Assembly (NCBI RefSeq): GCF_012489685.1 | Contig: NC_080045.1 | Span: forward strand, 46,024,627-46,088,626 | Origin: Lotus japonicus | Lineage: Eukaryota; Streptophyta; Magnoliopsida; Fabales; Fabaceae | Direction: 5' to 3' | DNA length: 64,000 nucleotides | Shown: one piece after another, positions 23,605 through 34,084 of the stretch | How the letters are laid out: the number at the start of each line of letters is the position of its first letter | How positions within the stretch are numbered: position 1 is the first letter of the stretch | Notes under the pieces: generated by a model | The model's database searches: none | What the model saw: the letters and a program-made list of their open reading frames with translations, nothing else | What the model was told of the DNA's origin: nothing | Translations under genes and position numbers: made by a program

Positions 23605-24159
23605 CGTAAAAATAGAAGGAGAAAGAGAGGATAAGAAACAAACCAAGAAAGGACTATGAGAAGAGGAGCAAGAGGGGCCAGAGCTTTAAGTTCGCAAGAT
23701 CGGCAAAGGGAACCAGTGTGAGAGTCAGGACTGAATATGGGAACAATTGACGGAAAGAGGTGAATGATGGAAGGGGAAAGGATTTAAAGGCCAGGGAGAG
23801 TAGCGGTTGGGGAATCGTGCCTTGACGTGGCAGGATAAAATGATTACTCAAGGGAGTGCGGCGCGAGTTTCGGGAAGAGGAAAAACAATGCATTAAACGA
23901 AAGGTTACAACAGTTGAAGCTTATTGGTTTGAATTCAAATTGTCAGGCTCTACTATGATTCGAAAGGACGTTCCAAAGATAGCGGTTGAGATTCCTTGGA
24001 TTCGCTGACTTTTGTATCACTTCAGGGCGCAACGCGTGGCGAAGGCTCAACACATGTCAAGGGGTCACGATTAAGGACACATGCATGACTTTGGCAGGGC
24101 GGACAGACCGAGCGTCACCGCCACAAACTTGCTTGTGGACTTGGTCCGCCAAGGGAGCG
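23605..24159 (+). other. Tat1 region upstream of the 3' LTR
   Basis: No ORF is supported. In the antisense direction it would be the promoter/leader of the antisense ORF. The end, CCAAGGGAGCG just before 24160, is a plausible polypurine tract. Confidence 0.5.
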
Positions 24160-24660
24160 TGACAAGACATCCGAAATGTAAATTTTTAAGCTTTAAATTA
24201 CCTAGCCATGTTGGCAATTGTTCTTTGTTTTCAGACCTTATTTTTTAGCACTAGTTAGCTTCTTATGCACATCGCCTTGTTTCTTCTGTTTAAAAGACAC
24301 ACTTAGCTCTCATGCTTCGAGCTCGGTGTCTTGTTGACTTGTGGACTGGGCGAGACCCCAGGGTCCCTCGCTCAGGAGCGCTGGCCTGGGGCGATGAGCA
24401 GACCAGGGACTTGGGCCTTCCTCCCGGAGGCCTAACTGGCCCATTAGGATGACTTGGAGGCGCTAAGCCCAACTCCCCCAACTATAAATAGGGGAGGGAT
24501 ACCAAATGTAAAGGACTCTTAGCTCATTTATGAAATAACAAGATTGAAATTCAGTTATTCTCTCTCCAAAGTGGTTACGCTCTCATTCTCTTTAGGAATC
24601 TCACATCACGTTCCTTACACCTTAGGTACTCTACCTCATCTCAATGTTCATGATGGAACA
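24160..24660 (+). repeat. Tat1 3' LTR (about 501 bp)
   Basis: Begins TGACAAGAC after a purine-rich tract, has a TATA-like CTATAAATAGGG near 24482, and ends GATGGAACA. The reverse complement of a related LTR is at 39319-39790, which fixes the right end. The left end is less certain. Confidence 0.65.
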
Positions 24661-25070
24661 CCAACTAACAACCATATCCTCAAAATTTGAAATAAAATAA
24701 GATAACAACATATCATTTAAATTCGAAATAGATGATAACATAACAACAATCAACAGGATTAAGGTCTTTCCCCTTAATCAAATAACCAACAGCAAGATTA
24801 AGGTTCATCCCCTTAACCTAACAAATAACCCGCAAGTTAATTCTATTAATTTTCCTAACGAACAACATAATCAATATTCTACCCAACAAACGATTCAACA
24901 AAAGTAAGCATGTTACCAATACAAAAGGCAACAACATATCAAGACAAATAATCAATCAATACAACGCCTTCAACACCTTCACTTCACTTATCATTCATGA
25001 AAAGGAAAAAGGCACACAGACGCTCACACTAGACATAAGTTACCCTTAACTTGGCAAAAAATAAGAAGCA
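24661..25070. other. Unclassified AT-rich sequence between Tat1 and SIRE-B
   Basis: No gene is visible. It contains two imperfect copies of a GATTAAGGT...CCCCTTAA motif near 24758-24778 and 24795-24820. Its right end (25071-25075, GTGTT) is the SIRE-B target site. Confidence 0.5.
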
Positions 25071-25075
25071 GTGTT

Positions 25076-26282
25076 TGAAGGTATGAAAAACGGTAGAAAG
25101 GGGGGGTTTGAATAACGTTTTCAGTACAAAACTTCCACCTTAAAGATTTTGACAAATCTTTCGAGAACTTAAGTGCTAAAGATAAGAGATAGAGAAGCAC
25201 ACAAGGATTTTATCCTGGTTCACTTGATAAATCACTCAAGCTACTCCAGTCCACCCGTTAAGGTGATTTCTTCCTTCTTAGAATGAAGGCAATCCACTAA
25301 TCAGGTAAGAGTTACAACTGCACTTGAAACCTACAAGTGACTAACAATTACACTGACTTAGCTCACACTAAGATTCACTCTCTTAGTCTTCTCTAGGATC
25401 CGATCAACCTTGATCTCCTAAAGGAACTAAACAAACTGTTTATCAAAGAATTGTTTACAAGAGATTTGCTTCTAAAAAGCTAATAGTAAACTCAATGAAT
25501 TTCAGATGAAAGAAAGCTTAGAATAATTTGAATATGTCTTGCGCGTACGTATTGCTTCTTGCCGCTTCTTTCAATCTTCAGCCTCTATATATACTCCAAG
25601 GATTAGGGTTGAGCAATGCATGGGAAATGCTACCGTTGGAGGGCAGTTCTGGAAAATCCAGCTTCTGCTGTGGCTGAGAACGTTAGGTAGGTCGTCAGGA
25701 AGGTACACTTGCTTTTGTACTTGGATAGCGACTTGACCTTTTAACCTAGGAGACTTCTGATCAGAGGAATGCTTCGTATTGGAACTTGTGAAGCCGGTTG
25801 ATCAGAGTCAGAGGGAAAGCACAGATCCTCTGACCATTGTTTCTTCTGATTCTGAACTCAGAGGGAAGAACATGGCCTTCAGAGTTTCTTGCTTCTGGAC
25901 TTCAGAGTTTCCACTATTCAGCTTCTGGATCTTCAGAGTCTTCTACACCATCAGAACATCTGAACCTTCAGTGTTTCTAGGTTATCAGAACTTCTGGATC
26001 TTCAGAGCTTCTAGCGACTGAGTCCACATCAGAGTTTGTGTAGCTTCAGAACTTCTGAAGCTTTTCCACTGTTCATACTGAACATGGTGAATGCGAAAGC
26101 GTTGCTTGGGTTACTCTTTATACACAGTGCTTCTGATTTGTGTGAGATTGAGTTGAGGTCAGAACCTACAAATAGCACACTCAGAAAAACACGTTAGAGT
26201 ACCACAATTGTTCATATCAAAAGGTTAACTTGTAATCATCAAAACATAGAGTTGTACTACTCGATCAAAACTTGATCTTACA
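25076..26282 (-). repeat. SIRE-B 3' LTR (left)
   Basis: Reverse strand starts TGTAAGATCAAG at 26282 and ends ACCTTCA at 25076. It is constant at an offset of 10722 from the right LTR. The TATA-like box GGAGTATATATAG, read on the minus strand, is near 25583-25595. Confidence 0.93.
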
Positions 26283-26283
26283 A

Positions 26284-26837
26284 TCTCCCCCTTTTTGATG
26301 ATGACAAAACTAAAATTTTTGATGAACAATTCTTAAACATTAAACTGAATTCACTCAGAGTTTAGAGATATAGAATAAGACTTATCCTGATGTGAATAGT
26401 TTATCTTGCTCATTCTGAATTCAAGTCACAGCTTGATTCTGAGCTTAGCTCCCCCTGAATCTAATACTTGATGAAATCGTTAGTAAAGTCTAGATTCTGA
26501 GCTAAATAATATAAGAGTTCAGAGTGAAAAACTTATGACATAGATGAAAATCGAGTAAACATAGCGCATAAGTAATCAGAGTCATGGACAAGGTATCAGA
26601 GTCTTGGGTATCAGAGTCAACTTATAATCACTTCAGAAGAAGTGAAATGTATTCCTTGTATTTGCCCAGTGACATATCTATGGTCATGAAGGTGGAACTC
26701 TTAAAATCTCCAAAAGAAAAAAATAAATCACACTAACACATCTTACACATCAAAAACTGGGTTTACTCCCCCTTTTTGTCATAAGCAAAAAGCTTGGGGT
26801 GTGAAAAACTTAGCTTGAAGTACAAGGTACTCCCCCT
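26284..26837 (-). promoter_or_regulatory. SIRE-B polypurine tract and three PPT-like copies
   Basis: On the minus strand, the tract next to the LTR occupies 26284-26296. Further AGGGGGAG cores are at 26449-26456, 26766-26773 and 26830-26837, the same set as in SIRE-A. Confidence 0.85.
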
Positions 26838-27025
26838 TAGAGAAGGTCTAAGTTTAAAGAAAATGAAAATGATGTAAGAATCAGAGTTAGGCGAAATAAA
26901 TAAAAGAGTTAATGCAAGGGATGAACATTTACCACCGGTCAAGGGAGTAACTAGAAGGGTCAGTTACCAAGAACTTAACCTCGAGAAACTGTAGGAGCAT
27001 TAACTTGCAGAGAGAAAGTGAAGCC

Positions 27026-27033
27026 TATATAAA
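27026..27033 (+). promoter_or_regulatory. TATA box of the SIRE-B antisense ORF
   Basis: TATATAAA, 59 bp upstream of the ATG at 27085, on the strand opposite to the element's genes. SIRE-A conserves the box at 20771-20778. The spacing would place a transcription start roughly 25-30 bp before the ATG (inference). Confidence 0.55.
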
Positions 27034-27084
27034 GCGTTGGAGAGAAAGGTAAGCTTCACACCTCGAATAATTTTCAGTAAAAAA

Positions 27085-27477
27085 ATGACATCATACAACG
27101 TAGCACTAGAAGAGCTGAGGAAGAAGGCCTTTGAAGAGGACTTGTTCCTGAACATCAGGCATCCAGAGGGTACAACGACCATCTCGGAGCTAACACGGAC
27201 ACTGCTGGAAGAGGACCTGCGTCCAGAGTTAGAGAGAGACCTGAAGGAATTTCTTGCCTTCGTGGAGGAGGTGCAAGAACTCAGCCGGCTTGAACTCAAG
27301 CTGCTGGAAGAAAAAGAGAGTTTGGAAGAGAAGCTCAGGACATCAGAAGAGATTCTGGAGAGGGATGAGCTAAAGGTCAGGCTCAACAACATCCAGCATG
27401 TACTGGAGCGTCTGGAGAAAGATAGGTCAGAGCAGCGCCAGGAGTGCAGAAGAATGAGGAGAGATCCTCCATTCTAG
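27085..27477 (+). CDS. Antisense coiled-coil ORF of SIRE-B (130 aa), intact
   Basis: I do not recognise this protein. It starts MTSYNVALEELRKKAFEE. Nearly the whole length is predicted charged alpha helix (FLAFVEEVQELSRLELKLLE, ESLEEKLRTSEEILERDEL), ending RRMRRDPPF, so coiled-coil oligomerisation is likely. No catalytic or zinc motif and no membrane segment is seen. The ATG is preferred over 27037 because the SIRE-A copy also opens there and a TATA box precedes it at the right distance. It lies between the element's ORF3 and its 3' LTR, on the opposite strand. Across 130 codons SIRE-A and SIRE-B differ by about fifteen residue changes and about seven silent changes by eye. That argues against strong recent purifying selection. 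Confidence 0.6.
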   Translation: MTSYNVALEELRKKAFEEDLFLNIRHPEGTTTISELTRTLLEEDLRPELERDLKEFLAFVEEVQELSRLELKLLEEKESLEEKLRTSEEILERDELKVRLNNIQHVLERLEKDRSEQRQECRRMRRDPPF

Positions 27478-27676
27478 ACTTTTTAGGGAAGTAATGTATG
27501 ATGTAAACATAGAAATATGATGAATAAAAAAGATTTTTGCAAACATATGTGATACAAATATATATATAGATATGCATATAGAATCACAAACGAATAAAAT
27601 AGAATAAGTAAATAAAAAGAAACAGAGTTTAAATAAAACAACGTTAAAAAAGAAAAAGAAAGAAGAGATCCTAAAA

Positions 27677-30535
27677 CTAAGGTTTGTCAGATCGTCGCAG
27701 AAGTTCCATCATCATTTGCTTCATCTCAATCAGCATGGATTCATGAATGTCAAGACGCTGTTCCATGATGTCGAGTCTGGATGAGCTTGTCTGAGTAGAA
27801 CTGGAAGGAACATTCTGAGCAGCTTGAGGATCTGGAATGGAAGCAGAAGCAGCAGGAGTAAACACAACTGGTGCAAGTGCTTGGCATCTAAGAGCTTCAG
27901 CCTCAGCTTCAAGTCGCTCTGCCTCAAGTCTGGCTTGTTCAGCTTGAGCTGCTGCTTGACGTGCAGCTTCTTCTGCTTGTTCTTTCTTTCTCTTGGCTTC
28001 TTCAATAGCTTCAAGAAGCGTATTTCTCTGTTCTAGTTCATGAAGAGCCACCCTTCTAGCAAACCTTTGCTTTGCAGCCTCAATGCTCTGACTTCCCTCT
28101 GCATGCAGGAGCTGCATCATAATTGGAACTTGAGCCACTAGCCAAGTGCTCAGATTGTTCCACTCATCAGCCACACTTTCAGCATTCTCACTGAGGTCAG
28201 TCTGACCGTGCACATTGCGGAGCCTCAAGGAGGCTTCATGATAGAAAATATTGATGCACTCAGAGAGAGATGTGGGTTGGAGATGAGAATAGGGAATTAT
28301 GGAGAGGGTGGTTTCAGGAGAGGCTGGGTGATTGCTGCTATGAGCTTCAGAGGCACCTTGTGGAGAACCAATGTTAATCATTTGATCATTGGGGTCAGAG
28401 GTTCCAAGGTGAGGGTCTGAAATTTCAACCAGAGGATGAGGTGATCTAACTGAGGATTGGTTAGACACTGAATGTTCGGTTTCAGGTTCTGGTTGAATAG
28501 GCTCTTGTTGGTCAGGGACAGGGTGAGCTTGTTGAACCAAGGGGTCTGCCTCTTGTAAAGGATTAGCCAAGATAGGTTCATCTGGGTCTACTAGACGTTC
28601 AGGTCTAGGGCCAGGATATCTCCTAGGGCTTGGACAAGTTAGGTAATATTCTTCCAAGGTAGACACCTTTTCTTTTCTAACCTCCATGAATTTTCTAATG
28701 GATTCAGAGTTATTGGAGGGAGAAGAATCAGCAACATTGGTTGGGAAGGATACAGGTGTAAAGGCTGTTGAAGAGTCTGTATCCGTGGTTTTGGCAGCAG
28801 GACGTTCTGATGCTCTGGGAACAGAGTGATCAGACGTTCTGGGTTGTGGTTCTGTTTGATTTGGCTCGGGTTGTTCATGGATGATTGGTTCAGAAAGTAA
28901 TGGGTCATACGGAATGGTGAGGAGAGAGGTTGGTTCTTCTGACCTAGAGGGTTGATTCTGAAGCAAATTCCAGAGAGGTGCTTCAGTAGGAGAAGGTTGA
29001 AAGAAGGAAGATCTTGGGGAATGTGGTGGAGTGGTGATTTGTGCGGCTGGCTGGGATTCAGGAATAGGAGTGAGGGGATTTGAGGAGTGTTTGAGCATAG
29101 CAGAAATAGGGAGTGCATCAAATAAATTCAAATCATCATCAGAAGCAAGTGCAGGCTTACTTGAATGTGTTGATGATCTAGTCACTCTGGCAGGAGGTTC
29201 AGTCCTTCTGACCACTTCAGCAGCTGGTTCCACCCGAGTAGGCTTCACCACGATTCTGACCTTCTTCTGCTTCTTCTTAGGAGGACCATCCTCACTATCA
29301 CTATTATCACCATCATCAGTCTTTCTCTTCGTCTTCTTGACCAGAGGGACATCAGATTCCTCAGAGGATTCTTCCAGAACCATCTTCCTCTGAGCTTTCT
29401 TCTTGGGAGGAGAAGGAAACTCTGGAGCTGGTGGTAGTCTGCTGACGAAATCATCAAGGTCAATTTCGAATCCTTGAGCCCTGAGGTCTTCAACATAGCA
29501 TCTGATGGCGTCAGGATGGTCTGCTTGAGTCCACATAGGGTAGTCATTCAGAGGCATCCTTCTTCCTCTGATCTCAGAAGATGTGTCTTCATGAGCAGGA
29601 GCAATCTTCTTCTGGACCAAACCCATCTTCTTCAGAGAGTTTGCAGTGAAGACATCACTGACAATTGTGCTCAAATCCTCTGTGCAACCAGCATTGATCA
29701 GATCTTGCACCAAGTTGCTTTCAATGAGAAAGTCTGAGAGCAGCCTCCCAAAAGGGATATATTTGATTGCAGACTTGATGGAGGCGGTGGTGCGAGACTT
29801 CCGGATGCATTCCTTCAAGTAGGAGAACAGGAAGTAGGGAAGGCAGATCTTCTTCTGATCTTGGATGAAGAACAACATCACCTTCCGGTTGAAGTTGATG
29901 TAGTCTGGAGAACTGCCCTTCGGTCTCTGGTTTATGCAGTGAAGCAGGATCTTGTGCCAGATTCTGAGTTTGGGATGAAGGTCCATCACCTTGTAACTCG
30001 TCTTGCCCGGTTTGAAAGTGGTGTACAGGGCCTGGTTGACTTTGTCTTTGGTGCTGGGTTTCAGCTTCGATTCCGTCAGTTGGAAACGATACCCATAAGC
30101 AGTATCTGCACCCAGCAAGTTCACGAAGGACTTCTCCGTGATGATGATCTTTCTGCCAAGAATATGAGAGACCACCTGAGTATCATCGCAGTCGGCGTGC
30201 TTCCAAAATTCCTTTACCAGTTTCTCATACACCGGTCCTCGAAGTCGGTTGAAGTAGTTTCCCCAACCTTGAGCTTGGACTTCAGGACGAAGATCATACC
30301 CATTTGCAGCCAGATTGTCGAGGTCGAATCTCCATTCTGCCAGGACTTGAAGTTCCTCAGGAGCAAATACGCAGTGAACGGCACAGCCCCGTTCTGCAAT
30401 TGGAACAATCTGCTCTTGAGCTTGAACTTGTTCTTGTGCCGGGTTTTCAGAGCCCCTTTGACCCGTTGCTAGACCAACTACCATGTGAGGGAACTGAGGT
30501 GCATCTGCAGTAGATCTTCTGGTTTGTCTTACCAT
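27677..30535 (-). CDS. SIRE-B ORF3 ('env-like' position, 952 aa), intact
   Basis: Starts MVRQTRRSTADAPQFPHM; an upstream ATG at 30709 is in frame, but its residues have no counterpart in SIRE-A. Domains: a Q-rich N-terminus; a globular domain of about residues 50-300 (EELQVLAEWRFDLDNL, LVKEFWKHADCDDTQVVSH, LHPKLRIWHKILLHCINQRP); a basic-acidic block with nuclear-signal-like runs (KKTKRKTDDGD, PPKKKQKKVRIVVKPTR); a Pro/Ser/Glu-rich low-complexity middle; and C-terminal helices (EEAKRKKEQAEEAARQAA, LEAERLEAEAEAL) ending LLRRSDKP. In Sireviruses this position is called env-like, but I find no signal peptide, membrane anchor or cleavage-site pattern. A nuclear or chromatin-associated role fits the visible sequence better (inference). 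Confidence 0.8.
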   Translation of the reverse strand: MVRQTRRSTADAPQFPHMVVGLATGQRGSENPAQEQVQAQEQIVPIAERGCAVHCVFAPEELQVLAEWRFDLDNLAANGYDLRPEVQAQGWGNYFNRLRGPVYEKLVKEFWKHADCDDTQVVSHILGRKIIITEKSFVNLLGADTAYGYRFQLTESKLKPSTKDKVNQALYTTFKPGKTSYKVMDLHPKLRIWHKILLHCINQRPKGSSPDYINFNRKVMLFFIQDQKKICLPYFLFSYLKECIRKSRTTASIKSAIKYIPFGRLLSDFLIESNLVQDLINAGCTEDLSTIVSDVFTANSLKKMGLVQKKIAPAHEDTSSEIRGRRMPLNDYPMWTQADHPDAIRCYVEDLRAQGFEIDLDDFVSRLPPAPEFPSPPKKKAQRKMVLEESSEESDVPLVKKTKRKTDDGDNSDSEDGPPKKKQKKVRIVVKPTRVEPAAEVVRRTEPPARVTRSSTHSSKPALASDDDLNLFDALPISAMLKHSSNPLTPIPESQPAAQITTPPHSPRSSFFQPSPTEAPLWNLLQNQPSRSEEPTSLLTIPYDPLLSEPIIHEQPEPNQTEPQPRTSDHSVPRASERPAAKTTDTDSSTAFTPVSFPTNVADSSPSNNSESIRKFMEVRKEKVSTLEEYYLTCPSPRRYPGPRPERLVDPDEPILANPLQEADPLVQQAHPVPDQQEPIQPEPETEHSVSNQSSVRSPHPLVEISDPHLGTSDPNDQMINIGSPQGASEAHSSNHPASPETTLSIIPYSHLQPTSLSECINIFYHEASLRLRNVHGQTDLSENAESVADEWNNLSTWLVAQVPIMMQLLHAEGSQSIEAAKQRFARRVALHELEQRNTLLEAIEEAKRKKEQAEEAARQAAAQAEQARLEAERLEAEAEALRCQALAPVVFTPAASASIPDPQAAQNVPSSSTQTSSSRLDIMEQRLDIHESMLIEMKQMMMELLRRSDKP

Positions 30536-30979
30536 TTTGAGGAGGTTGAAGGTTTGAGGTAGAAGATGAAGGTTGAAAGATGAAGAGAGATCGAGAGAGA
30601 AATCGAGAAAAAGCGGTTTTGAAAAACAGAGAGATTGAGAGTAAAAACCGGAAGTGAAAGAGAACGTGTGTGTAAAGTGGGTTTTATCAAATAACCGTTG
30701 TTGATTCAAAAAAGCACTTTAAGATCAACGGCTGAAAATTAAAGATAGATAGTAACAGTAAAATACACAAATCACACACAGGAGATAAGCATATCTACAC
30801 GCAATCATAACAGACTGTCACACGGGCACAAGGAACTATGCATCAGAAATTCTGACACACATGTTGTTGTCTCAGCGTCAGAGTCAGTACCAGTGGGAAC
30901 ACACACTCTGATTGAGTTACCTTCTGGACTAGACATCTTCTGATCAAGAAGTATCATAGTCAGAGGTTCTGATCCATCT

Positions 30980-33900
30980 TCACTCTGGACAAAAGTCCAT
31001 GTTTAGATTTTTCAGAATAAAATTAAATCTATCCTCTGCTAAGGGCTTTGTAAAGATATCTGCCCATTGATGGTCAGTATCAACAAACTTCAGAAGAAGT
31101 ACGCCCTTCTGTACATAATCTCTAATAAAGTGATACTTTACCTCAATGTGCTTTGCCCTTGAATGCAAGATAGGATTCTTACTCAATGAGATTGCAGCAG
31201 TGTTATCACAATAGATTGGGATATTGCTCTCAAGGATCTGATAATCCTCCAGCTGATGTTTCATCCAGAGCATCTGAGTGCTGCATATTGCTGCTGAGAT
31301 ATATTCTGCTTCTGCAGTTGATAGTGCAATGGTTGATTGCCTCTTGCTTGCCCATGAGACTAGATTGCTTCCCAGAAATTGACAATTTCCAGAAGTACTT
31401 TTTCTCTCTGTTCTATCTCCAGCATAATCAGCATCACAATAACCTGAAAGCTTATACTCTGATGTTTTCTTATACATCAAGACAAGGTTAGTGGTGCCTT
31501 TCAGATACCTTAGGATCCTCTTAACAGCAGTTAAGTGGGTTTCCCTTGGATCTGATTGGAAGCGAGCACATAAGTGAACACTAAATAATATGTCTGGCCT
31601 AGATGCAGTTAAGTATAGAAGTGAACCTATCATGCCACGATAGAGCTTCTGACATACTTTACCACTTATATCTTCTTTCTCCAGAATGCATGTAGGATGC
31701 ATTGGAGTCTTGGCCACTGTAGATTCCAGCATATTGAACTTCTTCAGAAGTTCTTTAGTGTACTTGCTCTGATGGATATATGTTCCTTCTGGTGTTTGAT
31801 CAACTTGTATTCCCAGAAAGTACTTTAATTCTCCCATCATACTCATCTCAAATTCAGCCTGCATCATCTCAGAAAATTCTTTGCATAGAGATTGATTAGC
31901 AGAACCAAATATAATATCATCAACATAGATTTGCACAATTAAGATATCATCTTTATAAGTCTTGCAAAAAAGAGTTGTATCTACTTTACCCCTTACAAAC
32001 TCATTCTCCAGAAGGAATGAGCTAAGTCTCTCATACCATGCTCTGGGAGCTTGCTTCAGACCGTAGAGTGATTTCTTCAATTTGAACACATGGTCTGGTT
32101 TCTTCTCATCTTCAAAACCTGGGGGTTGATGAACATAGACTTCCTCTGAGATATAACCATTTAGGAAGGCACTCTTTACGTCCATCTGATGTAGAACTAT
32201 GTTGTGATTTACTGAGAAGGAGATCAACAGTCTGATTGCCTCCAGTCTTGCTACCGGAGCAAATGTTTCAGTGTAGTCTATTCCTTCCTGCTGGCTGTAG
32301 CCTTGAGCAACTAGCCTTGCCTTGTTTCTGACTACATCTCCTTTCTCATTCAGCTTGTTTCTGAATACCCATTTTGTTCCAATAACATGGACACTCTCAG
32401 GCTTCTTCACTAAGCTCCAAACATCGTTCTTGGAGAATTGATTCAATTCTTCTTCCATGGCCAGAATCCAATCCTTGTCCTGAAGAGCTTCATCTATGGA
32501 CTTGGGTTCAATTAAGGACACCAATCCTTTCAGACTCAACAAGGTCTCTTCAGAGGGTCTGAAGGCAGATCTGGTTCTGACTGGTTCGTCTTTGTTGCCT
32601 AGAATCAATTCCTTAGGGTGAGCTGCAGTGATTCTGCTCTTCTTCAGAGTTTGTGAGTTAGAGGGACCAGCTTCTTCCTCTGGTTCATCTTCCTCTGGCT
32701 CAGCTTCCTCTGGAGCTTTGCCTTTGTCAGAAACATTAATGCTTAAATCTGCAAACTTTTCAACTAGCTTTGACTGGTCAGAGTCAAGCTTATCATCAAA
32801 TCTAACATGAATAGATTCTTCAATAGTCTTAGCATCAGTATTATAAAATCTAAAACCTTTAGATCTATCAGAATAACCAAGTAATAGACACTTAGAAGAC
32901 TTAGCATCAAATTTATGCAATCTATCCTTAGTATTGAGAACATAACAAACACAGCCAAAAGGATGAAAATAAGAAATGTTGGGTTTTATGTTCTTCCACA
33001 ATTCATAAGGAGTCTTATTCAGAATTGGTCTCACAGAGATTCTGTTCTGAATGTAACATGCTGTATTTACTGCCTCTGCCCAAAAGTGCTTAGCCATGCC
33101 AGTTTCTTGGAGCATGGTTCTAGCCATCTCCTGAAGAGTTCTGTTCTTCCTCTCAACAACACCATTTTGTTGAGGAGTTCTGGGACAAGAGAAATCATGT
33201 GCAATTCCATAGGAATCAAACAGACTCTCAAACTTGTCATTCTCAAACTCTCCACCATGGTCACTTCTGACACGCACAATCCTACAAGCCTTCTCGTTTT
33301 GCACTTGAGCAATGAAGGTAGAGAACACAGCATGAGACTCATCCTTGCGGGTTAGAAACTTTACCCATGTCCAGCGGCTATAGTCATCAACGATAACCAT
33401 CCCATATCTCTTGCCACCTATAGACTCAGTTTTCACTGGTCCAAAAAGGTCGATATGCAGAAGTTCCAACGGCCTTGAGGTTGAGACAACATTCTTTGCC
33501 TTGAAAGGGAATTTTGTGAATTTGCCTTTCTGACATGCTTCACAAAGAGCGTCTGAAGCGAACTTCAGATTGGGTAAGCCCCTGACAAGGTTTAGCTTGC
33601 TCAGCTGAGAAATCTTTCTCATACTGGCATGCCCTAACCGTCTATGCCATACCCACTGCTCTTCATTAACAGACAGAAGGCACTTCACATTCTGAGCCTC
33701 CAACTCAGATAATCTGATCTTATAGATGTTGTTCTTCCTCTTGCTGTTAAATAGAACAGAGCCATCGATCTGACTTACAGCCCGGCAGGACTTTTGATTG
33801 AATATAACATCATAACCCTTGTCAGCTAATTGACTTATAGACAATAAGTTATGTGTTAAGCCGTCTACCAATAAAACATTATCAATGCATGGGCTACTAT

Positions 33901-34084
33901 CTACACAAATAGTACCAGTACCAACAATTTTACCCTTTTCATTTCCTCCGAAGCCAACTTCGCCTCCAGGCTTAAGTTTCAGCTCTCGGAACATACGCTT
34001 TTCTCCCGTCATGTGACGCGAGCATCCACTGTCCAGATACCATGATTGGTGTTTCAGTGGAGCTATCAAGGATATCTGCAACAT
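30980..34084 (-). CDS. pol: SIRE-B Pol polyprotein (1034 aa), uninterrupted
   Basis: Enzymes for processing, reverse transcription and integration. In order: aspartic protease ([15 protein letters not shown], near residue 15), integrase zinc domain (HRRLGHAS ... CEACQKGKF, near 146-185), integrase core (DLFGPV near 213, SDHGGEF near 274, NGVVERKN near 308), RT ([13 protein letters not shown] from about 570; first catalytic Asp in [22 protein letters not shown] near 719) and RNase H ([40 protein letters not shown]). All landmark residues are present. It overlaps gag by 113 bases in the +1 frame, as in SIRE-A, so making a Gag-Pol fusion would need recoding. Gag of this copy is broken upstream. 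Confidence 0.9.
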   Translation of the reverse strand: MLQISLIAPLKHQSWYLDSGCSRHMTGEKRMFRELKLKPGGEVGFGGNEKGKIVGTGTICVDSSPCIDNVLLVDGLTHNLLSISQLADKGYDVIFNQKSCRAVSQIDGSVLFNSKRKNNIYKIRLSELEAQNVKCLLSVNEEQWVWHRRLGHASMRKISQLSKLNLVRGLPNLKFASDALCEACQKGKFTKFPFKAKNVVSTSRPLELLHIDLFGPVKTESIGGKRYGMVIVDDYSRWTWVKFLTRKDESHAVFSTFIAQVQNEKACRIVRVRSDHGGEFENDKFESLFDSYGIAHDFSCPRTPQQNGVVERKNRTLQEMARTMLQETGMAKHFWAEAVNTACYIQNRISVRPILNKTPYELWKNIKPNISYFHPFGCVCYVLNTKDRLHKFDAKSSKCLLLGYSDRSKGFRFYNTDAKTIEESIHVRFDDKLDSDQSKLVEKFADLSINVSDKGKAPEEAEPEEDEPEEEAGPSNSQTLKKSRITAAHPKELILGNKDEPVRTRSAFRPSEETLLSLKGLVSLIEPKSIDEALQDKDWILAMEEELNQFSKNDVWSLVKKPESVHVIGTKWVFRNKLNEKGDVVRNKARLVAQGYSQQEGIDYTETFAPVARLEAIRLLISFSVNHNIVLHQMDVKSAFLNGYISEEVYVHQPPGFEDEKKPDHVFKLKKSLYGLKQAPRAWYERLSSFLLENEFVRGKVDTTLFCKTYKDDILIVQIYVDDIIFGSANQSLCKEFSEMMQAEFEMSMMGELKYFLGIQVDQTPEGTYIHQSKYTKELLKKFNMLESTVAKTPMHPTCILEKEDISGKVCQKLYRGMIGSLLYLTASRPDILFSVHLCARFQSDPRETHLTAVKRILRYLKGTTNLVLMYKKTSEYKLSGYCDADYAGDRTERKSTSGNCQFLGSNLVSWASKRQSTIALSTAEAEYISAAICSTQMLWMKHQLEDYQILESNIPIYCDNTAAISLSKNPILHSRAKHIEVKYHFIRDYVQKGVLLLKFVDTDHQWADIFTKPLAEDRFNFILKNLNMDFCPE

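Larger units (their letters stand above)
8667..24660 (+). mobile_element. Tat1: 3' part of a Tat-type Ty3/gypsy element, split by SIRE-A
   Basis: The parts are 8667-11069 and 22741-24660. In the element's own direction they read: integrase C-terminus, non-coding spacer, a long antisense ORF, 3' untranslated region and 3' LTR. Tat-lineage elements such as Retand and Ogre relatives are known to carry an extra ORF between pol and the 3' LTR, often antisense, so this arrangement fits. Everything upstream of the integrase C-terminus is missing, since Ath1 begins there. SIRE-A is inserted in the antisense ORF with a clean 5-bp duplication, so the two parts were contiguous. Confidence 0.8.
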
